A stretch of 64,000 bases of DNA from Asanoa sp. WMMD1127 (GCF_029626225.1 NZ_JARUBP010000001.1:2542001-2606000), one strand, 5' to 3'; shown: positions 44,907 through 53,907, numbered from the stretch's first letter. A program made the numbers and translations. Notes: generated by a model not told the origin, from the sequence alone.

Positions 44907-45401
44907 ATGAAGCGCACACCGGTGATCATCACGCTGGCCGGGATGGCGGCCCTCGCCGTCACGGGTACGGCGCTGGCCGTCGGCGCCGCCGCCGAGGACG
45001 ACGCGCCCGTCGCCCTCACCGGTCTGGGCAGCGCGATCGCCACTGCCGATCCCAGCGCGTCGCCGACGGACGAGCCCAGCGGTACCCCGTCCGCCTCCCC
45101 GAGCGGATCCGCGACGGCGACGACGCCGCCGGTCTCGGGTGGGATCGACACCGCCGCCGCTGCGCGCATCGCGCTCGACCGGGTCGGCGGCGGCACGGTC
45201 ACCGAGGTCGAGTCGGAACAGGAGCACGGCGTCTCGACCTGGCAGGTCGAGGTCGAGCGGGACGGCGTCGAGCACGACGTCTACGTCGACCGGGCCAACG
45301 GCGGCATCGTCAAGGCCGACAGCGAAGCGGACGACGATGACGACGACGACGATGACGACCGGGACGATGACGACGACGACCGGGACGGTGACGACGACTG
45401 A
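44907..45401 (+). CDS. Secreted PepSY protein with poly-Asp tail
   Basis: 164 residues. A signal peptide (1-28, GTALAVGAAA) precedes a Ser/Pro/Thr linker (about 45-78), one PepSY domain (about 80-138, AARIALDRVGGGTVTEVESEQEHG then VYVDRANGGIV) and a C-terminal run of about 23 residues that are almost all Asp. The tail could bind cations such as Ca2+. Shared regulatory repeats and gene order make it the likely target of the two-component system. CGGAGGT precedes ATG. Confidence 0.9.
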   Translation: MKRTPVIITLAGMAALAVTGTALAVGAAAEDDAPVALTGLGSAIATADPSASPTDEPSGTPSASPSGSATATTPPVSGGIDTAAAARIALDRVGGGTVTEVESEQEHGVSTWQVEVERDGVEHDVYVDRANGGIVKADSEADDDDDDDDDDRDDDDDDRDGDDD

Positions 45402-45417
45402 CCGGGCCGCGTCCCTT

Positions 45418-45448
45418 CGCCACCCCTGGCCGCCGGCCGGGGGTGGCG
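45418..45448 (+). terminator. Terminator hairpin after the PepSY gene
   Basis: Perfect outer 9-bp stem CGCCACCCC/GGGGTGGCG with a G+C-rich inner part. It ends the two-component/PepSY unit before the next gene. Confidence 0.75.
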
Positions 45449-45471
45449 CTGGCTTACGAGAGACTGGCCGG

Positions 45472-46383
45472 GTGACCTTGCTCCTTGGCCGCCGCGACAT
45501 CGCCGCGGCCGTCGACGTCGGCGCCGCGCTGGACCTGCTGGCCGCCGGTTTCCGCGCCGGCGCCGCCGGCCCACCGCCGCTGCGGATCCGCACCGACCTG
45601 CCCGGCCCCGGCACTGCGACCTGCCTGATGCCGGGGCTGCTGCCGGACGTGCCGGCCTACACGGTGAAAGTCAACGCCAAGTTCCCCGCCGCGTCGCCGG
45701 CCCTGCGGGGCGTCGTCTGCCTGCACTCGCTGGCCGACGGCGAGCTGCTCGCCCTGCTCGACTCGGCCAGCGTCACCGCGTGGCGCACGGGCCTCGCGGC
45801 CGCCCTGGCCACCCACACGCTGGCGCCGCCGGAGGCGACCACGCTCGGCTTCGTCGGCGCCGGGGCTCAGGCCGCCACCACCCTGGCCGGGCTGCGCCAC
45901 CTGCGCCCGTGGACCCGGATCGTCGCGACCGACCTCGACCCGGCCCGGGCCGCCGCCCTGCCGGCCGAGGTGCTCCCGTCGGCGACCGCCGTGACCACCG
46001 CGGCCGACGTGGTCGTGCTGGCCACCTGGTCCCGTGCGCCGCTGCTCGGGCTCGCCGACGTGCGGCCCGGCCAGCACCTGACGTCGCTGGGCGCGGACGA
46101 GCCCGGCAAGCGGGAGCTCGCCGCCGACCTGCTGGCCGCGAGCCGGCTCGTCGTCGACGACGTCGACCTGGCCCTGACCGGCGGTGCCCTGGGCAGCGCG
46201 GGCCTGACCGCCGACGCCTCCGCCGGCACGCTCGGCGACGTGCTGCGCGGCGACCTGCCCGCGGTCGCCCCGGCGGACGCGCCCAGCGTCTACAGCCCGG
46301 TCGGGCTGCCGTGGCAGGACCTGGCGCTGAGCTGGTCCGTCTACCGCCAGGGCGGCGGCACCACCGTGGACCTGCTGTCATGA
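45472..46383 (+). CDS. Ornithine cyclodeaminase/mu-crystallin family protein
   Basis: 303 residues. The catalytic-site Lys is in YTVKVNAKFP (about 61-70), the Rossmann motif is LGFVGAGAQAATTL (about 123-136) and VVVLATWSRAP follows. The family includes ornithine cyclodeaminase, alanine dehydrogenase and ketimine reductases. Specificity is not decided by what I can see. GTG 45472 is the start. The nucleotidyltransferase gene overlaps its stop by four bases. Confidence 0.9.
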   Translation: MTLLLGRRDIAAAVDVGAALDLLAAGFRAGAAGPPPLRIRTDLPGPGTATCLMPGLLPDVPAYTVKVNAKFPAASPALRGVVCLHSLADGELLALLDSASVTAWRTGLAAALATHTLAPPEATTLGFVGAGAQAATTLAGLRHLRPWTRIVATDLDPARAAALPAEVLPSATAVTTAADVVVLATWSRAPLLGLADVRPGQHLTSLGADEPGKRELAADLLAASRLVVDDVDLALTGGALGSAGLTADASAGTLGDVLRGDLPAVAPADAPSVYSPVGLPWQDLALSWSVYRQGGGTTVDLLS

Positions 46384-46958
46384 CACCCTCCACCGAGCTG
46401 GTCGCGCACGTGCGGGCCAGTGCGTGGCTGATGGCGGTGCTGGCCGCGGTGCGGTCGGCGGACCTGCCGGACGCCTGGGTCGGCGCCGGCGTGCTGCGCG
46501 ACCTGGTGTGGGGCGAGCGCTACGGGACGGGCTTCGACCCGGATGGCGTACGCGATGTCGACGTCGCCTTCTTCGACCCGGCCGACCTGTCGCGGGACCG
46601 CGACCGCGCGGCCACGGCCCGCCTCGCCGCCCAGCTGCCGGCCGTGCCGTGGGAGGCGACGAACCAGGCCGCCGTGCACACCTGGTATCCGGCCCACTTC
46701 GCCGGCGACCCCATCGCGCCGTTGCGCAGCACCCGCGACGGCATCGCCACCTGGCCGGAGACGGCGACCTCGGTCGCGGTGCGTCTCGAGCCCGACGACA
46801 CGGTGGCCGTCTGCGCCCCGCACGGCCTGACCGACCTGCTCGGCGGAGTCTGGCGCCGCAACCCGACCCAGGTCTCGCTGGCCCGCTCCCGCGAGCGCTT
46901 GGCCCGCCACGCTCCCGCCACCCGCTGGCCCGGCGTCCGGGTCATCGAGCCGACCTGA
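46380..46958 (+). CDS. Nucleotidyltransferase-family protein (COG3575-like)
   Basis: 192 residues. VGAGVLRDLVWG (about 34-45) and VRDVDVAFFDP (about 56-66) form the Gly motif and paired Asp of a nucleotidyltransferase fold. The remainder matches the short uncharacterised COG3575 type. No partner antitoxin is seen. It overlaps the cyclodeaminase-family gene (ATGA). Its last codons lie in the tandem repeat that follows. Confidence 0.82.
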   Translation: MTPSTELVAHVRASAWLMAVLAAVRSADLPDAWVGAGVLRDLVWGERYGTGFDPDGVRDVDVAFFDPADLSRDRDRAATARLAAQLPAVPWEATNQAAVHTWYPAHFAGDPIAPLRSTRDGIATWPETATSVAVRLEPDDTVAVCAPHGLTDLLGGVWRRNPTQVSLARSRERLARHAPATRWPGVRVIEPT

Positions 46959-47075
46959 CCGCCGCCGGGTCAGGCCTGGGGCGAGCCGAGCTGACCGCCG
47001 CCGGGTCCGGCCTGGGGTGCGGTCAGGCCGAGCCGACCTGACCGCCGCCGGGTCCGGCCTGAGGGGCGGTCAGGC
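46947..47075 (+). repeat. Three tandem copies of a G+C-rich unit at a convergent gene end
   Basis: Copies begin GAGCCGA at 46947, 46983 and 47030. Copies 2 and 3 share a 47-base unit; copy 1 lacks 11 bases of it. Copy 1 contains the stop of the plus-strand nucleotidyltransferase gene, and copy 3 encodes the last residues of the minus-strand nuclease. Confidence 0.75.
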
Positions 47076-47943
47076 CGCGGTCGAGGCCGGCCCACTGCTC
47101 CTTGTCGGGGACCCCGACGCCGGCCGGGCACGAGCGCTTGAAGTCGCACCAGCCGCACATCGGGCCGGGTGTCGTCGGGAAGGCCTCGTCGGGGTCGGCG
47201 CCGGCCGCGACCGCCTTTTCCGCGGCGATGATGTCGCGGGCCGTGTCTTCCGCACGGGACACCTGGCGGGCCAGCGACGCCTCGGTGTGGTCGTGGGCCG
47301 CGACGGTGCCGCTCGGCAGGTGGTGGAGCTCCACTCGCTTGCAGGGCCGCCGGAAGACCCGCTCCGCGGCGTAGGCGTAGAGCGCCAGCGCCTGCGACCC
47401 CCGCGCGTCGTCGGCGTCGAGGCCCGTGCGGCCTGTCTTGTAGTCGACGATGGCCAGCTCGGGGCCGCGGGCGTCGATCCGGTCGGCCCGTCCGTTGAAC
47501 GCCAGCACCGCCGTCTTCACCGCCACCACCCGCTCGACGCCGACCGGCTCGGCGGCCGGGTCGAGGCTGGCCACATAGCCGTCGAGCCAGTCGAGGGCCC
47601 GCCGGTAGACGGCGCGCTCCTGGTCGGTGTCGCGGTAGCCCTCGCGGACCCAGGTGCCCTTGAGCAGGCCCGGCAGGGCGCCGCGGTCACGCCGCTCCGG
47701 CGGCAGGGCGAACCACGAGCGCAGCGCCGTGTGGACGCTCGCGCCCAGCGAGTTGTGCGCCCACGGCGGGCCCTTGGGCGGTGCCGGGCGGTCGACATAG
47801 GAGAACCGGTAGCGCCGGGGGCAGTCGGTGTAGGCGCCGAGCTTGCTCGGCGTGCACACGAACAGCCGCTCGGGCATGCCGGCGAAGCCGAGCTGCTCGG
47901 ACCGGGGCGCCGGGGCGGCCCGGCCAGTCTGGGAGCTGCGCAC
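47023..47943 (-). CDS. RecB-like PD-(D/E)XK nuclease with Fe-S motif
   Basis: 306 residues. A first Cys in YTDCPRRYRFSY (about 40), the nuclease core GRADRI...LAIVDYKTGRTG (about 155-173) and a C-terminal Cys cluster CGWCDFKRSC fit the AddB/Cas4-type Fe-S nuclease. It acts alone here; helicase domains are absent. The GTG start follows GGGAGGA. The tail GLTAPQAGPGGGQ comes from the adjacent tandem repeat and is probably not conserved. Confidence 0.88.
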   Translation of the reverse strand: MRSSQTGRAAPAPRSEQLGFAGMPERLFVCTPSKLGAYTDCPRRYRFSYVDRPAPPKGPPWAHNSLGASVHTALRSWFALPPERRDRGALPGLLKGTWVREGYRDTDQERAVYRRALDWLDGYVASLDPAAEPVGVERVVAVKTAVLAFNGRADRIDARGPELAIVDYKTGRTGLDADDARGSQALALYAYAAERVFRRPCKRVELHHLPSGTVAAHDHTEASLARQVSRAEDTARDIIAAEKAVAAGADPDEAFPTTPGPMCGWCDFKRSCPAGVGVPDKEQWAGLDRGLTAPQAGPGGGQVGSA

Positions 47944-47982
47944 GGGAGAATCCTCCCATCCGGGTACGACAACCCCGGATGG

Positions 47983-48594
47983 TCACCCGGCCTGGTAGGA
48001 GTCGACGAAGGCGAACACCGCGTCCGCGATCAGCTGCACCGCGATCGCGGCCAGCAGCAGGCCGGCGATGCGGGTCAGCACCTCGATGCCGCCCTGCCGG
48101 AGCACCTTGACCACGACACCGCAGTAGCGCAGGACCAGCCAGACGACGAGCATCGCGGCGAGGATGCCGAGGCCGACCGCCACGTAGTCGGCCGGCCCGG
48201 ACGAGCGCTGCACGAACAGCATCGTCGCCACGATCGCGCCGGGCCCGGCCAGCAGTGGGGTGCCCAGCGGCACGAGCGCGATGTTCGACGTGGAGTGCCC
48301 CGACGGGTCGTCGGTCTTCCCGGTCAGCAGCTCCAGCGCGATCATGATCAGCAGGAGGCCGCCGGCGCCCTGGAGGGCGGGCAGGTCGACGTGCAGGTAT
48401 TCGAGCAGGTTCTGGCCCGCCACCGCGAACAGCACGATGACGCCCAGTGCCAGGCAGACCGCTTGCCAGGCGGCACGGTGCCGGTCACGCGGTGTCATCG
48501 CGCCGGTCATGGCGACGAAGATCGGCACCATGCCCGGTGGGTCCATGATCACCAACAGCGTGACGATGACCTCGCCGAATACCTTCAGATCCAC
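47983..48594 (-). CDS. MarC-family membrane protein
   Basis: 203 residues, six membrane helices. The N-terminal half has TLLVIMDPPGMVPIFVAMT and the second half PLLAGPGAIVATML, the paired MarC motifs. Function unknown despite the historical drug-resistance name. GTG 48594 is the start. The PHP gene is upstream in the same direction, 27 bases away. Confidence 0.9.
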   Translation of the reverse strand: MDLKVFGEVIVTLLVIMDPPGMVPIFVAMTGAMTPRDRHRAAWQAVCLALGVIVLFAVAGQNLLEYLHVDLPALQGAGGLLLIMIALELLTGKTDDPSGHSTSNIALVPLGTPLLAGPGAIVATMLFVQRSSGPADYVAVGLGILAAMLVVWLVLRYCGVVVKVLRQGGIEVLTRIAGLLLAAIAVQLIADAVFAFVDSYQAG

Positions 48595-48620
48595 GCGGAC
48601 ACGGTAGGCGAGAGATCCTC

Positions 48621-49460
48621 TCAACCGAGCACGGGTGTCACCCCAGAGGACTTCGCCACAAGCCGTTCGTACGCCGCCGGCGCAGTCGTCTCGGCACCCA
48701 GCCGCACCACCTTGTGCGTACCGTGGAAATCGGACGATCCGGTCACCACCAGCCCGAGCGAGTCCGCCAGGTCGCGCACGTGCGCCCGCTCGGCCGGCGA
48801 ATGGTCGGTGTGGTCGGCCTCCAGCCCCGACAGCCCGGCCTCGGCCAGCGAGACGATCAGCGAGTCCGGCACGATCCGCCCGCGCCGCGTCGCCCGCGGA
48901 TGGGCGAACACGGTCACCCCGCCGGCGTCCGCGATCAGCCGCACCGCGGTGAACACGTCGATCTCGGCCTTCGGCACCCGGTAGCGGCTGCCCAGCCACT
49001 CCGGCGCGAACGCGGCCGACGTCGAGGGGACCAGCCCGGCCCGGATCAGCGCCTGCGCGATGTGGGGCCGCCCGACCGTGCCGCCGGCCGCGTACCCGCG
49101 CACCTCGTCCCAGCTCACGTCGTAGCCGTCGGCCCGCAGCAGCGCCACCATCCGCTCCGCCCGGACCTCGCGGGCCGCCCGCACCCGGGCCAGCTCCGCG
49201 ACCAGACCGGGATGATCCGGATCGAAGAGGTACGCCAGCAGGTGCAGCGAAATCGTCTCCCAGCGACAGGACAGCTCGGCTCCGCGCACCAAGCGGAGCT
49301 CCGGCGGGCGGGCGGCGGCCGCGGGTGCCCAGCCGGCCGTCGTGTCGTGGTCGGTGAGGGCCACCACGTCGAGCCCGGCGTCGGCAGCCGCGGCCATCAG
49401 CGAGGCGGGGCTCAGCGTGCCGTCACTCGCGGTCGAGTGGGCGTGCAGGTCGATGCGCAT
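48621..49460 (-). CDS. PHP-domain phosphoesterase
   Basis: 279 residues. IDLHAHSTASDG (HxH metal site, about 3-14), VVALTDHDTTAGW (about 37-49), an internal His and FAHPRA near 188, and SDFHG near 255. The family is tri-metal phosphoesterases such as 3',5'-nucleoside bisphosphate phosphatase (RNase AM type). ATG 49460 is used; a TTG at 49484 would add eight residues. Confidence 0.92.
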   Translation of the reverse strand: MRIDLHAHSTASDGTLSPASLMAAAADAGLDVVALTDHDTTAGWAPAAAARPPELRLVRGAELSCRWETISLHLLAYLFDPDHPGLVAELARVRAAREVRAERMVALLRADGYDVSWDEVRGYAAGGTVGRPHIAQALIRAGLVPSTSAAFAPEWLGSRYRVPKAEIDVFTAVRLIADAGGVTVFAHPRATRRGRIVPDSLIVSLAEAGLSGLEADHTDHSPAERAHVRDLADSLGLVVTGSSDFHGTHKVVRLGAETTAPAAYERLVAKSSGVTPVLG

Positions 49461-49480
49461 CCCCGCCGACGCTACCGGGA

Positions 49481-50656
49481 TCAACCCGTCGTGGAGCCCA
49501 ACCGGGGCACGAGGTCCCAGCCGACGCCGGCCGCCGCCGGTGCCTCAAGCACCTTGCGGACGCCGTCGGTCTGGCAGCGGACGACGCCACCGTCGTACGG
49601 CGCGACCACGGTGCGGCTGTCGATCCAGACCGGCGAGCGCACGCCGGCGGCCGCGCAGCTCTTCGCCGATCGGATGCCGACCAGCGCGTGGTCGACGCTG
49701 ACCAGCGCGAGATCGTCACCGGCCGGCTCGGCCAGCCAGCCACCATCGGGGGAGAGGCTGTGTGTCAGGTCCTCGCTGGACGGGACGAAGCCGCAGACGC
49801 GGGTGAGCGCGACCGACATGGACGGCCCGTCGTTGGGGCGCAGCGCCGCGAGGCAGAGCTGTTCCTCGCCGGCCGTCCAGGCCAGCCCCACCGCGGCGTC
49901 GCTGCGGATGCCGAACACGCCGGAGACCGCCGGGTTCCACGCCGGTTCGACCTTGTCGGAGTCGTCCGTGACCTTCACGAACTCGTAGCCCCGCCCGCCC
50001 GGCACCTCGCCCGCGACCAGCACCCGGTCGCCCAGCAGCGCGGTCGGCGCGGCATCGCCGGTCACGTTGGCGACGCCCAGCGGCTTGGCGCCCTGCGGAC
50101 CGAGCTCGGCCACGGTCAGCAGCTCGTCGGCCACGACCGCGATCCGCGAACCGTCTTCGCTGACCGACCAGCGGCTGTCCTCGGGGGCGACCTGCACCGC
50201 GGGCCCGCTCTCCGGCTGGAGATAGACGCCGCCGCTCGTGCCGTAGAGCCAGCCCGCCGGGACCCGGTAGGCCTGGTCGACGTCGCCGTGCGCGCCGAGG
50301 TCGAACCGGCGGCCGTCGGTGGTCCAGAGCAGGTCGCCGATCCGCAGGTCGAGGCCGAGACTGGCGACGTCGTGCGGGTCGATCTTGGCAGTCACCAGTG
50401 GCCGCGGCAGCGCGGTCGGGTCGGCCGCGAGCACCGAGCTGTCGTAGCCCACGCGGGGCGAGCGGAGCAGCTGCCAGCCGGTGATCCCGCCGATCAGCAC
50501 CACGAACGCCAGCACGGCGGCCAGCGAGGTGCCGGCCCGCCGCCATCGTCGGGTGCGGTGGGTGCGCTGGATGATCCGGTCGGCCCGGTTGACGCCCGCC
50601 GGCGTCAGTTGCACCTGGTCCCGGAAGGCGTCCCGCAGCTTTTCCTCGACTCTCAC
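49481..50656 (-). CDS. Membrane protein encoded with the sigma factor, possible anti-sigma
   Basis: 391 residues. A basic N-terminal cytosolic part (1-42) begins MRVEEKLRDAFRDQVQ, one membrane helix (about 43-65) follows, and then a large extracytoplasmic beta-propeller-like region (WSVSEDGSRIAVVADELLTV). Its start overlaps the sigma-factor stop by four bases. This is the usual layout for a SigE-family sigma gene and its transmembrane partner, so a sensing or anti-sigma role is inferred. No zinc-binding anti-sigma motif is present. Confidence 0.8.
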   Translation of the reverse strand: MRVEEKLRDAFRDQVQLTPAGVNRADRIIQRTHRTRRWRRAGTSLAAVLAFVVLIGGITGWQLLRSPRVGYDSSVLAADPTALPRPLVTAKIDPHDVASLGLDLRIGDLLWTTDGRRFDLGAHGDVDQAYRVPAGWLYGTSGGVYLQPESGPAVQVAPEDSRWSVSEDGSRIAVVADELLTVAELGPQGAKPLGVANVTGDAAPTALLGDRVLVAGEVPGGRGYEFVKVTDDSDKVEPAWNPAVSGVFGIRSDAAVGLAWTAGEEQLCLAALRPNDGPSMSVALTRVCGFVPSSEDLTHSLSPDGGWLAEPAGDDLALVSVDHALVGIRSAKSCAAAGVRSPVWIDSRTVVAPYDGGVVRCQTDGVRKVLEAPAAAGVGWDLVPRLGSTTG

Positions 50657-51294
50657 CGCCCCTCCAGTCCTCCCGCCGGCGCGGGAATGCGGGGGGCGGG
50701 GGCGGGCGCGCGCACCGGCGCGGACGGCGGTGGCGCCTGGCGCGGGATCTTGGGCGGCTCGGCCTGCGCGGCCAGCGCGTCGACCCGGGCCTGCTCGGCC
50801 GCCCGCTCGGCGCCGAGCCGGCCCCGCAACGTGCTCAGTGCGCGGGAGGTCTGGCTCTTCACGGTGCCGGTGGAGATGTCGAGGATCGCGGCGGTCTGCG
50901 CCTCGGAGAGGTCCTCATAGAAGCGGAGCACCAGCACGGCGCGCTGCCGGGCCGGCAGCGACTGCACGTGCCGCCACAGTGCGTCGCGTTCGAGCTGCTC
51001 GTCGACCCGGTCGGCGACGGCCCGCTCGGGCAGCACCTCGGTCGGGCGCTCACCGTGCCAGCGGCGGCGCCACCAGCTGATCGAGGTGTTGACCAGGACC
51101 CGGCGGGCGTACGGCTCGACGGCCTCGATCTCACCCAGGCGCCGCCAGGCCAGGTAGATCTTGGTGAGCGCGGTCTGCAGCAGGTCTTCGGCCGTGGCCC
51201 AGTCGCCGGTGAGCAGGTACGCGGTGCGCAACAAAGCGGGCGAACGGGCGGCGACGAACTCCCGGAAGTCGTCTTCGACCGACCTGTCCGTCAC
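50653..51294 (-). CDS. SigE-family ECF RNA polymerase sigma factor
   Basis: 213 residues. Region 2 (VEDDFREFVAARSPALLRTAYLL, about 5-60) and region 4 (LPARQRAVLVLRFYEDLSEAQTAAIL, about 115-165) are followed by a Pro/Ala-rich tail of about 40 residues. The start is GTG 51294, with GGGAGG seven bases before it; the longer frame from 51348 has no support. It is co-transcribed with the membrane protein that overlaps its end. Confidence 0.93.
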   Translation of the reverse strand: MTDRSVEDDFREFVAARSPALLRTAYLLTGDWATAEDLLQTALTKIYLAWRRLGEIEAVEPYARRVLVNTSISWWRRRWHGERPTEVLPERAVADRVDEQLERDALWRHVQSLPARQRAVLVLRFYEDLSEAQTAAILDISTGTVKSQTSRALSTLRGRLGAERAAEQARVDALAAQAEPPKIPRQAPPPSAPVRAPAPAPRIPAPAGGLEGR

Positions 51295-51401
51295 CGGACG
51301 CCCTCCCTTGGGTGTCTGCGCGTGGGTGAAGACTGTCACACGCAGCACAGGGGGTCTACGGGGCGAACGGTTGCCCTATGACGAGCGATCGGTGGGCTTA
51401 A

Positions 51402-52247
51402 CTATGCACCATCGTCGGCGCGGGCCTCGTCGGCGTCCTTGCCGAGGCGGGCCTCGACGGCCTGCGGCTCGTACATCTCCTCGACGACGCGCAGATAGAG
51501 CTCGTTGGGGTTCGGCAGGTGCTTGATCTCGCGCAGCGCCTGCTCCTGGCCCGCGGACTCGAGCACGAACGTGCCGTAGTTGAGCGCGCGGCCCAATGGG
51601 GACTGTTCGTATTTCATGTCGGTGACCCGCAGCAGCGGCATCATCGCGACCCGGCGGGTGATGATGCCACTGACCACCATGACCCGCTTGTTGGTCAGGA
51701 TGAAGCGGTCGAAATACCAGTCGCCGACCTTCCAGGCGACCCAGCCGAAAATGGCCACCCACACCAGAATGGCCGCCGTTGTCATGCCGGCGGCCTCTTG
51801 GCGGAACAGGAAGCCCGACAGATAACCGAGCACGAACGTGGCCAGGATGATGACCAGGAGCGGCGTGCTCAGGTGGATCCAGTGCCGCTTCCACTCGCCG
51901 CGGTAACGCTCGGTCGGGAAGAGGTAGCGGGAGACCAGCGGGGTCGGCTCGTCTTCGAGCGGCAGCACCCGGCGTGGGCCGAGCGGCAGCCCGGACGCGT
52001 CGACCTGGAGCCCGGCCAGCTCCTCTTCGGAGATTTCGGTCGCGGTGTAGCCGCCGACCGTGCGCTGGCGGGCCGTCGTGTCGTGGGCGTAGTCGGCCGA
52101 GTCGCCGAACCCCGCGCCCTCGGCGTAGCCCGCGCTCGGCGAGTAGGCGGGGCCGGAACCGAAGCCCGGGCCGTCGTCCGGGGGCACGGTTTCGCGCCCC
52201 CAGGCGGAGTCGTCGGGGTCGGGCGGAGGCGTGGACGGTCGGTCCAT
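51402..52247 (-). CDS. PH-domain (bPH2) membrane protein
   Basis: 281 residues. A disordered acidic N-terminus (about 1-80) precedes two membrane helices (about 130-175) and a PH-like DUF304 domain (WYFDRFILTNKRVMVVSGIITRRVAMMPLLRVTD, in part, about 185-220). The small membrane protein gene lies 15 bases upstream in the same direction. Function unknown. Confidence 0.85.
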   Translation of the reverse strand: MDRPSTPPPDPDDSAWGRETVPPDDGPGFGSGPAYSPSAGYAEGAGFGDSADYAHDTTARQRTVGGYTATEISEEELAGLQVDASGLPLGPRRVLPLEDEPTPLVSRYLFPTERYRGEWKRHWIHLSTPLLVIILATFVLGYLSGFLFRQEAAGMTTAAILVWVAIFGWVAWKVGDWYFDRFILTNKRVMVVSGIITRRVAMMPLLRVTDMKYEQSPLGRALNYGTFVLESAGQEQALREIKHLPNPNELYLRVVEEMYEPQAVEARLGKDADEARADDGA

Positions 52248-52262
52248 AGGTGACAGAGGCGC

Positions 52263-52421
52263 CTAGGCGACCAGGCTCGTGAAGAAGTCGCCGAAGCCCT
52301 CGGCGACATCCATGATGCCGCCGCCGATGTTCTTGAAGACATCGGCAGACTCGTTAGGACGGAAGGCAATGAAGAAAATGAGGAAGGCGATTCCGCCCCA
52401 AGTGAGGATCTTCTTGAGCAT
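52263..52421 (-). CDS. Small membrane protein of 52 residues
   Basis: MLKKILTWGGIAFLIFFIAFRPN, then DVFKNIGGGIMDVAEGFGDF. One helix (about 8-22) and an amphipathic tail. ATG 52421 follows GGGGGATG; the longer start at 52454 is less likely. This short protein next to a PH-domain gene is familiar from other actinobacteria but has no assigned function. It is the first gene of a two-gene unit. Confidence 0.78.
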   Translation of the reverse strand: MLKKILTWGGIAFLIFFIAFRPNESADVFKNIGGGIMDVAEGFGDFFTSLVA

Positions 52422-52539
52422 TGCGGCCCATCCCCCTCTGCGCGGCGCCGGCAACTTGCCGCGGCAGGACTCAGCGTATCAGTCGTTGCTCTCAGGTTGA
52501 ACAAACTGCGCACAATCCGCACAAGCGGGAACGCCCCAC

Positions 52540-53223
52540 TCAGGCGAGCCCATGCAGGTACGGAGAAGGAGCACCGTACACGAGTTCCGGCGGCAACCAT
52601 TCGCAAAGGTCGTGCAACACGACGTCTTCCGCGAGAACGTAGCCCGCGTGCGCCGGCCAAGCTATGGCATAAAGCCACATTCCGCGCGCCTCGCCGACGT
52701 AGGCGCAGCGGTCCTCGGCGGCCGGCAGGGACCACAGTGGAGTCGGGTGACCGTCCACCTTGATCTTGGCGTGGGCGTTGGTCGGCTCGCCCGGCGCCGG
52801 CTCGGTCAGCTCGCGCACCAACTCCGGGCCGGGATCGGTGCCGGGCAGGCCGGCGAACCGGTTGCCCAGCCCGACGCCCGGCTCCTCGGCCACGATCACG
52901 AGGTCGGCCGGGCCGCCGGCCAGCGGGGCCGGGCCGCTGCAGGCCAGCACCGAGGCGCGTACGCCGGAATGGTCGTCGCCGGCCCAGGCCACCCCGGTCA
53001 CCGTCCAGTCGCGCAGCAGCGGCCAGGTGCACCAGAGCGGCACCGGCCGGCCCGCGGGCGAGCCGGCGGTCATCGTGTTGACCACGCTCTTGGCGACCTC
53101 GGCGTTGTTGTGGTGGGCGACGTGCAGCGGGGGGACGTCACCGCAGCCGTCGCACCGCCAGTCGGCGCGCATCAGGTCCGGCGGCCGCACCGGGCCGCCG
53201 CATCGGGGGCAACTCACCGTCAT
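52540..53223 (-). CDS. DUF6758 zinc-ribbon protein
   Basis: 227 residues. The N-terminal ribbon has CPRCG (Cys5, Cys8) and WRCDGCGD (Cys24, Cys27). The rest is one actinobacterial domain ending VVLHDLCEWLPPELV. Function unknown. ATG 53223 is preferred over 53265. It often occurs near PHP and MarC genes, as here. Confidence 0.83.
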   Translation of the reverse strand: MTVSCPRCGGPVRPPDLMRADWRCDGCGDVPPLHVAHHNNAEVAKSVVNTMTAGSPAGRPVPLWCTWPLLRDWTVTGVAWAGDDHSGVRASVLACSGPAPLAGGPADLVIVAEEPGVGLGNRFAGLPGTDPGPELVRELTEPAPGEPTNAHAKIKVDGHPTPLWSLPAAEDRCAYVGEARGMWLYAIAWPAHAGYVLAEDVVLHDLCEWLPPELVYGAPSPYLHGLA

Positions 53224-53283
53224 GCCCACACCGTTACGGTCCCCGCGAAGCTGGGTCGAGGTCAAGCAATCCGGCCGAATCGG

Positions 53284-53907
53284 TCAACCCTCGGGCGGTG
53301 GCTCCCCGTACGTCCGGATCCAGGCATGCATCGCGATGCCGCTGGCCACGCCCGCGTTGATGGACCGGGTCGAGCCGTACTGCGCGATCGAGAAGAGCTG
53401 ATCGCACGCGGCACGGGCGGTGTCGGACAGCCCCGGGCCCTCCTGCCCGAAGAGCAGGACGCAGCGCCGGGGCAGGACAACCGTCTCCAAGGGGCGCGAA
53501 CCGGGCAGGTTGTCGATGCCGATCACCGGCAGGTCCGCGCCGTGCGCCCAGGCGACGAACTCGTCGATCGTCGGGTGGTGGCGGACGTGCTGATACCGAT
53601 CGGTCACCATGGCGCCCCGCCGGTTCCACCGCCGCTTGCCGACCACGTGCACCTCGGCGGCCAGGAAGGCGTTGGCGTTGCGGATCACGGTGCCGATGTT
53701 GAAGTCGTGCTGCCAGTTCTCGATCGCCACATGGAAGTCGTGCCGCCGCCGGTCGAGGTCGGCCACCACCGCCTCGTGCCGCCAGTAGCGGTAGCGGTCC
53801 ACCACGTTGCGCCGGTCGCCCGCCGCGAGCAGGTCCGGGTCGTACTTCGGATCGGCCGGCCACGGACCGGGCCACGGCCCGACGCCGACCTCACCCTCCG
53901 TTTCCAC
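53284..53907 (-). CDS. SpoU/TrmH-family RNA 2'-O-methyltransferase
   Basis: 207 residues. The SPOUT knot is shown by NWQHDFNIGTVIRNANAFLA (motif 1 Asn/Arg, near 63-82), LLFGQEGPGLS (about 151-161) and QYGSTRSINAGVASGIAMH (about 176-194). It methylates a ribose in tRNA or rRNA; the target nucleotide cannot be told from sequence. Confidence 0.92.
   Translation of the reverse strand: METEGEVGVGPWPGPWPADPKYDPDLLAAGDRRNVVDRYRYWRHEAVVADLDRRRHDFHVAIENWQHDFNIGTVIRNANAFLAAEVHVVGKRRWNRRGAMVTDRYQHVRHHPTIDEFVAWAHGADLPVIGIDNLPGSRPLETVVLPRRCVLLFGQEGPGLSDTARAACDQLFSIAQYGSTRSINAGVASGIAMHAWIRTYGEPPPEG

Noticed and set aside
47017-48984. 655-residue plus-strand frame opposite the nuclease and MarC genes
   Set aside because: Antisense shadow; the opposite strand has Fe-S nuclease and MarC motifs.
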